Below are positions 1 through 5,155 of a stretch of DNA of 5,155 bases, piece by piece; position 1 is the stretch's first letter; each line of letters opens with the position of its first letter. The stretch lies in the NCBI GenBank assembly GCA_026785815.1, contig JAJAZH010000146.1, positions 1-5,155 of the forward strand. The letters run 5' to 3'. The notes under the pieces were generated by a model that worked only from the letters and a program-made list of their open reading frames with translations, searched no databases and was not told where the DNA came from. This DNA comes from Ramlibacter sp. Its GTDB lineage: Bacteria > Pseudomonadota > Gammaproteobacteria > Burkholderiales > Burkholderiaceae_C. Made by a program: the position numbers and the translations under genes.

Positions 1-7
1 GTCCTGG

Positions 8-856
8 TCAGGAGTGGAATTCCATCCGCGCCGACATCGTCCGGTGGCCCTCGTGATCGCGAATCCACAGCGCAGCCGCATCGCTGCCTTCGCGCCGGCC
101 ACAGACGTCGAACGGGTGCAGGTCGAACACCGGCTTGAGCGCCCGGAACGAGAACGAAGCGGCGCGGCGCCCGGAAAATTGCCGCGCGCCCAGCCCCGCT
201 AGCAGCGTCGCCAGCAGCGGTCCATGCACGATCAGCCCGGGATAACCCTCGACCCCGGTCACGTAGCGCCGGTCGTAATGGATGCGATGGCCGTTAAAGG
301 TGAGCGCCGAATAGCGAAACAGCAGGACGTCGTCGGGCGTCACCTGATCGCGCCAGTCGCCTTCCGGCGCGCTGTCGGCGGCCGGCGCGGCGGCGCCGGG
401 GGCGGCCTCGGGCCGATAGACGATGTCGTGGAACTCGCGCAGCGCCAGGCCGCGCGGCGAGCTGACCTCATGGCGCACCCGCACGAAACACAGTTCGCCA
501 CTGCGCCCCGACTTGAAGCTCACATCGTCGAGGGTCGACGTGCGGGTGATCGCATCGCCAACGCGCAGCGGCTCGAAGAATTCCAGCTGACCGCCGGCCC
601 ACATCCGCCGCGGCAGGGGCACCGGCGGCAGGAAGCCGCCGCGCTTCGGATGGCCGGCGGGCCCGAGCTCGGACTGCAGCGCCGACGGCAGGAAATACAG
701 CCAGTGCCAAAGCGGCGGCAGCTCGGCGCAGCCGGCTTCGACCGGCAGGTCCAGCGTGGCACGCAGCATGCGCATCGGCGCCGGGGTCACCAGGTCGTGC
801 AGCGTTTCAGTGCGGCCGATCCAGGCTTTCAGTTCATCGGTGTTCACGGCAATCAT
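8..856 (-). CDS. MaoC/HTD2-like double-hotdog acyl-CoA hydratase (FAS1-like dehydratase N-domain; mesaconyl/itaconyl-CoA hydratase-like)
   Basis: Predicted cytoplasmic enzyme of 282 aa that adds water to, or removes it from, a CoA thioester. The N-terminal half (about residues 5-150) resembles the FAS1-like dehydratase hotdog, with the motifs LPPLWHWLYFLP (47-58) and REFHDIVYR (140-148). An Ala/Pro-rich linker (about 150-165) leads to a C-terminal MaoC-type hotdog with FRYSALTFNGHRIHYD (180-195) and GYPGLIVHGPLLATLL (204-219). The N188/H193 region takes the place of the hydratase-2 D-x-N-P-x-H catalytic motif, as is usual in the HTD2/mesaconyl-C4-CoA hydratase branch. Length is normal for that branch. 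ATG at 856 is chosen because it overlaps the stop of the upstream antiporter frame (TGATG); a GTG directly before it (859) is the alternative. No Shine-Dalgarno is visible, which suggests translational coupling. The substrate is unknown; family membership is fairly sure. Confidence 0.86.
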   Translation of the reverse strand: MIAVNTDELKAWIGRTETLHDLVTPAPMRMLRATLDLPVEAGCAELPPLWHWLYFLPSALQSELGPAGHPKRGGFLPPVPLPRRMWAGGQLEFFEPLRVGDAITRTSTLDDVSFKSGRSGELCFVRVRHEVSSPRGLALREFHDIVYRPEAAPGAAAPAADSAPEGDWRDQVTPDDVLLFRYSALTFNGHRIHYDRRYVTGVEGYPGLIVHGPLLATLLAGLGARQFSGRRAASFSFRALKPVFDLHPFDVCGRREGSDAAALWIRDHEGHRTMSARMEFHS

Positions 857-1454
857 CACAGCAGCAAACAGGCGACGCAGGCGACAGCAGTGGGCGCCAG
901 AGCGCCCACTAGCAACCCGCCGGCGCCGATGGATTCGTCGTTGAAGCCCCGCCGCAGCAACGCCACGCCGGCGGGATTGGGGGCGTTCGCGATCACCGTC
1001 AGGCCCCCGCCTGCCACCGCGCCGGCCACCAGCATGTAGCGGCTCTCATCAGGGATCCGACCAGCGGCACCAGCGCCAGGCCAAGCCAGATTTCCGTCAC
1101 CTCGCTGCGACCCGGCAGTTGGCGCGCCAGCAGCGACAGCGCGGCCTGCACGAACAGCAGCACCGGCCTGGATGCGGCCACCACCATGATCACAAACACG
1201 AACAGCGGCTCGGTGAACTTGCGCGACTCGGCGTACGCCACGGCGGTCGAACCGCCGGCGACCAGCGCCATCGCGATGATCAGCACCATGGCCCAGAAAC
1301 CGAACACCACCTCCACCTCGCCCAACAGGTGGAACAACCCGGCGTGGCGGGCATGACGCCGGGCCAGTCGCTCGAACAGCCTGGTGGAGAAAGTGTGGAT
1401 CAGCGCGGCGGCAAACAGCGCGGCGGCGATCGCTTCGATCGGTTGAGTTGGCAT
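856..1454 (-). pseudogene. Putative Na+/H+ antiporter gene with out-of-frame internal deletion
   Basis: Reading from ATG at 1454, the first 134 codons match the start of the putative Na+/H+ antiporter family (Pfam Na_H_antiport_3 type). They include AALIHTFSTRLFERLARR (17-34), HLLGEVEVVFGFWAM (42-56), RKFTEPLFVFVIM (78-90) and LALVPLVGS (126-134), with about four hydrophobic membrane segments. The family then normally continues with an ITEPAA-like motif and a long membrane core. Here the frame instead runs into LMRAATCWWPARWQAGA and stops at 999-1001, giving a 151-aa product. In another frame, from about 1056 to the stop at 858-856, lies the unmistakable family C-terminus: IPDESRYMLVAGAVAGGG, then LTVIANAPNPAG, then a final hydrophobic segment ending CLLL (66 codons). 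The two parts total about 200 aa against roughly 400-430 aa recalled for the family, so about half is missing. A functional transporter is unlikely. Alternatively the junction is an assembly or cloning artefact. Confidence 0.8.
1048..1058 (-). other. Deletion/frame junction in the antiporter gene
   Basis: On the minus strand the N-terminal frame reads GTC GGA TCC (Val-Gly-Ser of LVPLVGS), while the C-terminal frame reads ATC CCT GAT GAG (Ile-Pro-Asp-Glu) over the same bases. The palindrome GGATCC (1053-1058) is therefore plausible coding sequence for both halves. That is what a junction at a short shared sequence would look like. The exact breakpoint within or next to the hexamer cannot be fixed without an intact homologue. 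Confidence 0.55.
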
Positions 1455-1493
1455 CGGTCTGCTAGTCTTGCACAAATCCCGAGTCAAGCCGTC
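1455..1493. promoter_or_regulatory. 39-bp divergent intergenic region, possible promoter(s)
   Basis: This is all the space between the antiporter start (1454, leftward) and the CoA-transferase start (1494, rightward), so any promoters overlap each other or the neighbouring coding ends. Rightward, TGCTAGTCT (1460-1468) resembles an extended -10 (TGn plus T-12, A-11, T-7), with TTGAGT (1443-1448) upstream at a short 14-nt spacing. Leftward, TTGACT (1487-1482) has a -35 look, but the hexamer 17 nt on is TAGCAG, a poor -10 that lies almost at the ATG. Neither start has a good Shine-Dalgarno. These are weak matches and the assignment is tentative. Confidence 0.25.
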
Positions 1494-2384
1494 ATGCAGA
1501 GTCCGATCCGCGTCCTCCACGGTGTCCGAGTCCTCAGCCTCGCGCTGAACCTGCCCGGCCCCGCCGCGCTGATGCGCTGCCGGCAGATGGGCGCAACCTG
1601 CGTCAAGCTCGAGCCGCCCTCCGGCGACCCGATGCAGCACTACAACCCGGCTGCTTACGGCGAGCTGCACGACGGTGTGAAAGTGCTCGCCGCCGACCTG
1701 AAGACCGAGGCCGGGCAGAAGCTGCTGCAGCGCGAACTGGCCCGGACCGACGTGCTGCTCACCTCGTTCCGGCCGTCGGCGCTGGAAAAACTGGGACTGG
1801 GCTGGAAGCAGCTGCACACCCTGTACCCGGCGCTGTGCCAGGTGGCGATCGTCGGCGCGGGCGGCGCGCGGGCCGAGGAGCCGGGCCACGACCTGACCTA
1901 CCTCGCCGACAACGGGCTGGTGCCCGGGCTGGAGCTGCCAGCGACCCTGTACGCCGACATGAGCGGCTCGCTGATGGCCAGCGAGGCCGTGCTGCAGGCC
2001 GCCCTGGTGCGCAACGAGCGCTATGCCGGCAGCGGCGACAACCATCCCCAGGGGGTGTTCATCGAGGTCGCGCTGGCGGCTGCGGCGGGCTACCTCGCCC
2101 TGCCCCGCGATTGGGGGTTGACGCGACCGCACGGCGCGGTGGGCGGCTCGCATGCCGGCTACAACGTCTATCCGTGCCAGGACGGACGGGTCGCCGTGGC
2201 GGCGCTGGAACCGCACTTCGCTGCAGCGCTGTGCCGGGTGGCGGGGGTCGCAAGCGCCGACGCCGCCGCCATGCTGCAGACGGAAACGCGCGAAGCGATC
2301 GCGGCGTTCTTCCGGTCCCGCAGCCGAGCCGAACTGGGACGGCTGGCGCTGGAACACGACATCCCCCTGCACTGCATGGAATGA
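1494..2384 (+). CDS. Short CaiB/BaiF-type (class III) CoA-transferase
   Basis: Predicted cytoplasmic enzyme of 296 aa moving CoA between acyl groups (class III, formyl-CoA transferase/CaiB family) or acting on a 2-methylacyl-CoA. The N-terminus has the family Rossmann-like opening HGVRVLSLALNLPGPAALMR (9-28) followed by MGATCVKLEPPSGDPM (32-47). TDVLLTSFRPSALEKLGL (85-102) corresponds to the usual 'aDvlven' segment. D155 in LYADMSGSL (152-160) sits where the family has its catalytic aspartate. GGSHAGYNVYPCQDGRVAVA (217-236) and ALEPHF (237-242) are typical. The protein ends at DIPLHCME, about 60-100 residues earlier than standard 360-400-aa members, so it belongs to, or has become, a short form. 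No frameshift is apparent. ATG at 1494 is chosen because the family N-terminus begins just after it; upstream open frame runs into the antiporter start. Pairing with the divergent hydratase suggests shared acyl-CoA metabolism, which is inference. Confidence 0.88.
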   Translation: MQSPIRVLHGVRVLSLALNLPGPAALMRCRQMGATCVKLEPPSGDPMQHYNPAAYGELHDGVKVLAADLKTEAGQKLLQRELARTDVLLTSFRPSALEKLGLGWKQLHTLYPALCQVAIVGAGGARAEEPGHDLTYLADNGLVPGLELPATLYADMSGSLMASEAVLQAALVRNERYAGSGDNHPQGVFIEVALAAAAGYLALPRDWGLTRPHGAVGGSHAGYNVYPCQDGRVAVAALEPHFAAALCRVAGVASADAAAMLQTETREAIAAFFRSRSRAELGRLALEHDIPLHCME

Positions 2385-2400
2385 CACGCGATTGCGCGTG
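2385..2400 (+). terminator. Hairpin directly after the CoA-transferase stop, possible weak terminator
   Basis: CACGCG (2385-2390), loop ATTG, CGCGTG (2395-2400): a perfect 6-bp G/C-rich stem starting at the base after the TGA. The following bases (GGAAGGCTC) contain no T-run, so this is not a canonical intrinsic terminator. It could slow polymerase, protect the mRNA 3' end, or be chance in GC-rich DNA. Confidence 0.3.
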
Positions 2401-2487
2401 GGAAGGCTCGGTCGGTGGGCGGTTGCAGGCCTGCCTCGAGCCCGCAATCCCGCTTAAACTGCCTCGTCTACATTCCGCCGCGTCACA
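2401..2487. other. Intergenic region before the hybrid kinase gene
   Basis: No gene is seen here. It contains the 10-bp palindrome GCAGGCCTGC (2425-2434) and an A/T-richer patch (CTTAAACT, 2453-2460). TACATT (2469-2474) matches four of six -10 positions and lies 13 nt before the GTG start, but no -35 is found at the usual distance. An in-frame TAA at 2455-2457 limits how far upstream the kinase gene could begin. The kinase probably has its own promoter here, but the sequence does not prove it. Confidence 0.35.
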
Positions 2488-5155
2488 GTGCAAACGAATT
2501 CCGGGATCAACGTTCTTCTGGTCGATGACGAACCGGCCAACCTGCTGGCCCTGGAGGTCGTGCTGGAACCGCTCGGTGCCAAGCTGGTGCGGGCCGGTTC
2601 GGGCGAGGACGCGCTGCGCAAGCTGCAGGACGCCGAGTACGCCGCCATCCTGATGGACGTGCGGATGCCAGGCATGGACGGCTTCGAAGCCGCCAAGCTG
2701 ATCCGTTCGCGCCGGCGCTCGCGCACCACCCCGATCATCTTCGTCACCGCCGACGGCTCCGAACTGTCGATCGAGGAAGCCTATTCGATGGGCGCGGTCG
2801 ACTTCCTGACCAAGCCGCTGATGCCGGCGATCATCAAGGCCAAGGTCGCCTTCTTCATCGAACTGCAGCGCGGCAAGGACGAGTTGCGGGCGGCCGAGCG
2901 CCGCGCCACCCAGGAGCGGGGGTTCCTGGCCGCGGTGCTGGAGGCGATCGAGGACGGCGTGGTCGCCTGCGATGCCGACGGCCGGCTGACCCTGTTCAAC
3001 CGGGCCACGCGCAGCTTCCACGGCCTGCCGCAGGAGGGCCTGCTGCCCGACCAGTGGGCCGACCGCTACAGCCTGTTCCGGGAGGACGGTCGCACGCGGC
3101 TGCCGCTGCCCGAGATTCCGCTGGCGCGGGCGCTGGCCGGCGAACTGGTGAGCAATTCGCGGATGGTGATCGCACCCGAGAATGGCCCGGTGCGGACGGT
3201 GGTCGCCAGTGGCCGGCCGCTCTACGACGAGGAAGGTCTGAAACTGGGCGCGGTGGTCTCGATGCACGACGTCACCGCCGTGCGCGAGGTGGAAGCCGCC
3301 CGCGAGGCGGTGGTGCGGGAACAGGCGCGGCGCGAAGAGGCAGAGGCTGCGGCCGGCGTGATCGCTGCCAGCAAGGAGCGGGTCCGGCTGGCGACGGAAG
3401 CTGGCGGCCTCGGGGTCTGGGTCTGGGAAACCGCGACCGACAAGGTGGTGTGGGAGCACGACTGGCTGTACGACCTGTTCGGACTGCCCAGGGGGTCCGA
3501 GCCGATCAACGGTGCCCGCTTCCTGGCCGAGTTCGTCCACCCCGACGATGCGCCGGCCTTCGTGCTGGCGGCCGCCGCCACCAACGAACGCGGTGAGCCG
3601 TTTCACTTTGTCGGCCGGATCTTCCGCCATCCCGACCGCGAGCTGCGCTGGCTCGAATTTCGCGGGAACCGGCAAGTCACTTCCGGGAACCTGCCGCTGC
3701 GAATCCTCGGGACCGCCGCCGACATCACCGAGCGGCACCGCTTCCAGGAGTTGCTGCGTGCCAGCGAGGAGCGCTACCGCGCCCTGTTCAATTCGATCGA
3801 CCAGGGTTTCGCCTTGATCGAGATGCAGTTCGACGCGTCCGGGCGGGCGGTCGACTACGTTTTCCTCGAAGTCAATCCGGCCTTCGCCAAACAGACCGGC
3901 TTGCGGGATCCGGTGGGCATGCGCATCCGTGAAGTGATGCCGGCTGTCGAGGAGTACTGGGTCCGAACCTATGGGCAGGTGGCATTGACCGGGGAGCCGA
4001 TGCGCTTCGTCAACGAGGCGAAGTCGCTCCAGCGCTGGTTCGATGTCTACGCGACCCGGCTCGGCGGGCCGGGCAGCCGCATCGTGGCGCTGCTGTTTTC
4101 GGACATCACCGACCGCAAGCGCGCTGACGACGACCTGCGGCGGCTGGCCGACGAGTTGGCCGAATCCGATCGCCGCAAGACCGAATTCCTGGCGACGCTG
4201 GCCCACGAACTGCGCAACCCGCTGGCGCCACTGTCCAACGGGCTGCAGATGATGCGCCTGTCGGTGACCGATCCGGTGGCCCTGGAAAAGACCCGCAGCA
4301 TGATGGAGCGGCAGATCACGCACCTGGTGCACCTGGTCGACGACCTGCTCGACGTCGCGCGCATCTCGACAGGCAAGGTCGACCTGAAGAAAGAGCGGGT
4401 CGACCTGCAGACCATCGTTGCCAGCGCAGTCGAAACCAGCATGCCGCTGATCGAGGCCGGCCGGCACGAGCTCAAGGTCAACCTGCCCGATGAAGTGCTG
4501 CAGCTTGAAGTCGACCTGACCCGGGTGGCGCAGGTGGTCAGCAACCTGCTGAACAACGCAGCCAAGTACACCCCCGCGCGCGGCCGCATCGGACTGTCGG
4601 CGCAGCGCGAGGGGAGCCAGGTGGTGATTGCCGTGACCGACACCGGGATCGGGATCCCGGCCGCATCGATGCCGACGGTGTTCGAGATGTTCACCCAGGT
4701 CGGCCGCAACATGGAGCGCGCGCAAGGCGGGCTGGGGATCGGCCTGTCGCTGGTGCGGCGGCTGGTCGAGCTGCACGGTGGCACGGTCAGCGCTGCCAGC
4801 GACGGCGTCGGCCGCGGGAGCACCTTCACGCTCCGGTTGCCGTTGCTGATGCTCGATGCGCCGGCCACGCCAGTTCATGCACCGAAAGCCGGGCTCGAGG
4901 TGCCGACGGATCCGAGCCTGCGGGTGCTGGTGGTCGACGACAACATCGACGCCGCCGACACTCTGGCGGCGCTGCTCGAGATGAGCGGGCACGCCATCCG
5001 TGTGGCCAACGACGGTGACCAGGCGATCGAGATGGCGCAGGACTTCCGGCCGCAAGTCGTTTTCCTGGACATCGGGCTGCCGGGAATGAACGGCTATGAA
5101 GTCGCCCGCCGGCTGCGGCAGATGCCGGGCATGGAGGGCGCAGTCCTGGTGGCAC
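2488..5155 (+). CDS. Hybrid sensor histidine kinase, REC-PAS-PAS-PAS-HisKA-HATPase-REC (3' end cut by window)
   Basis: 889 codons are read without a stop. There is no signal peptide or membrane segment, so a cytoplasmic sensor is expected. REC1 (about 7-125) is complete: acidic pair D13/D14, phospho-acceptor D57 in LMDVRMPG, T87, K109. PAS1 spans about 147-267 (VLEAIEDGVVACDADGRLT), followed by a charged, probably coiled-coil helix (about 266-298). PAS2 spans about 299-415 (LATEAGGLGVWVWE, FVHPDD) and PAS3 about 428-543 (RYRALFNSIDQGFALIEM). HisKA carries H573 in AHELRNPLAP. The HATPase has N686/N690 (NLLNNAAKYTP), DTGIGIP (718-724) and GGLGIGLSLV (747-756). A Pro/Ala-rich linker (about 790-810) leads to REC2 with D817/D818 and phospho-acceptor D861 (FLDIGLPGMNGYE); its Thr and Lys switch residues lie beyond the edge. 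GTG at 2488 is the only reasonable start after the in-frame TAA at 2455 and lies eight codons before VLLVDDE; no strong ribosome site is visible. The signal sensed and the partner regulator are unknown. Confidence 0.95.
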   Translation, partial: MQTNSGINVLLVDDEPANLLALEVVLEPLGAKLVRAGSGEDALRKLQDAEYAAILMDVRMPGMDGFEAAKLIRSRRRSRTTPIIFVTADGSELSIEEAYSMGAVDFLTKPLMPAIIKAKVAFFIELQRGKDELRAAERRATQERGFLAAVLEAIEDGVVACDADGRLTLFNRATRSFHGLPQEGLLPDQWADRYSLFREDGRTRLPLPEIPLARALAGELVSNSRMVIAPENGPVRTVVASGRPLYDEEGLKLGAVVSMHDVTAVREVEAAREAVVREQARREEAEAAAGVIAASKERVRLATEAGGLGVWVWETATDKVVWEHDWLYDLFGLPRGSEPINGARFLAEFVHPDDAPAFVLAAAATNERGEPFHFVGRIFRHPDRELRWLEFRGNRQVTSGNLPLRILGTAADITERHRFQELLRASEERYRALFNSIDQGFALIEMQFDASGRAVDYVFLEVNPAFAKQTGLRDPVGMRIREVMPAVEEYWVRTYGQVALTGEPMRFVNEAKSLQRWFDVYATRLGGPGSRIVALLFSDITDRKRADDDLRRLADELAESDRRKTEFLATLAHELRNPLAPLSNGLQMMRLSVTDPVALEKTRSMMERQITHLVHLVDDLLDVARISTGKVDLKKERVDLQTIVASAVETSMPLIEAGRHELKVNLPDEVLQLEVDLTRVAQVVSNLLNNAAKYTPARGRIGLSAQREGSQVVIAVTDTGIGIPAASMPTVFEMFTQVGRNMERAQGGLGIGLSLVRRLVELHGGTVSAASDGVGRGSTFTLRLPLLMLDAPATPVHAPKAGLEVPTDPSLRVLVVDDNIDAADTLAALLEMSGHAIRVANDGDQAIEMAQDFRPQVVFLDIGLPGMNGYEVARRLRQMPGMEGAVLVA

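Noticed and set aside
224..1039. A 271-codon plus-strand open frame opposite the hydratase.
   Set aside because: It is rich in R, G and A, shows no motif, and overlaps the well-supported minus-strand hydratase and the antiporter C-terminus.
1039..1053. First reading of the antiporter lesion as two small deletions inside an ITEPAAM motif.
   Set aside because: In the C-terminal frame the same bases give IPDESRYMLVAG, which runs smoothly into GGGLTVIANAPNPAG. The family has a long core between these two places, so a large internal deletion explains more than small indels.
1119..1493. Plus-strand extension of the CoA-transferase frame upstream of 1494.
   Set aside because: The translation is H/Q/R-rich antisense of the antiporter, and the CaiB N-terminal motif starts just after the ATG at 1494.
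1455..2447. Minus-strand open frame continuing upstream of the antiporter ATG, opposite the CoA-transferase.
   Set aside because: The translated part is low-complexity antisense sequence; the antiporter homology starts at the ATG at 1454, which fits the family N-terminus.
2469..2474. TACATT as a -10 element for the kinase gene.
   Set aside because: There is no -35-like hexamer at 15-19 nt upstream (AATCCC at 17 nt), so it is mentioned only in the intergenic entry.
3906..4656. Further GGATCC sites inside the kinase gene as possible additional junctions.
   Set aside because: The kinase frame and domain order run through both sites without a break, so they are ordinary sites in GC-rich DNA.
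2059..5055. A 998-codon open frame on the minus strand, antisense to the kinase.
   Set aside because: It lies opposite a fully recognisable multi-domain kinase, and its translation is rich in H, Q, R and P with no family motifs. Long antisense frames are expected in GC-rich genes with strong third-position bias.

Overview
The window is high-GC DNA with strong third-position G/C bias and tightly packed genes. This style, together with the gene content, suggests a proteobacterium, probably beta or gamma (Burkholderiales- or Xanthomonadales-like). That placement is an impression from codon use and family resemblance, because nothing in the window fixes the taxon.

Layout. The left part (about 8-1454) is transcribed leftwards. 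It holds a membrane-transport gene of the putative Na+/H+ antiporter family, followed with a TGATG stop/start overlap by a double-hotdog MaoC/HTD2-like acyl-CoA hydratase. The antiporter gene looks broken: its N-terminal third and C-terminal end are both clearly present, but in different reading frames and with the central half of the protein missing. They join around a GGATCC hexamer at 1053-1058. A 39-bp divergent gap (1455-1493) separates this from a rightward gene for a short CaiB/BaiF-type CoA-transferase (1494-2384). After about 100 bp with a small perfect hairpin, a large rightward gene starts at a GTG (2488) and runs off the right edge without a stop. It encodes a soluble hybrid histidine kinase with the order REC-PAS-PAS-PAS-HisKA-HATPase-REC.

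How the parts may fit together. The CoA-transferase and the hydratase are both CoA-thioester enzymes, and such families often occur together in acyl-CoA catabolism (for example itaconate/mesaconate-type or branched dicarboxylate pathways). A shared pathway is plausible but the substrates cannot be read from sequence. The kinase has receiver domains at both ends, which suggests that it takes phosphoryl input from another kinase and passes output onward. No partner regulator is visible.

I found no RNA gene, CRISPR array, insertion sequence or clear novel system. The most notable observation is the internally deleted antiporter gene and its likely effect on the translationally coupled hydratase behind it. 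A real deletion and an assembly or cloning artefact cannot be told apart from this window alone.
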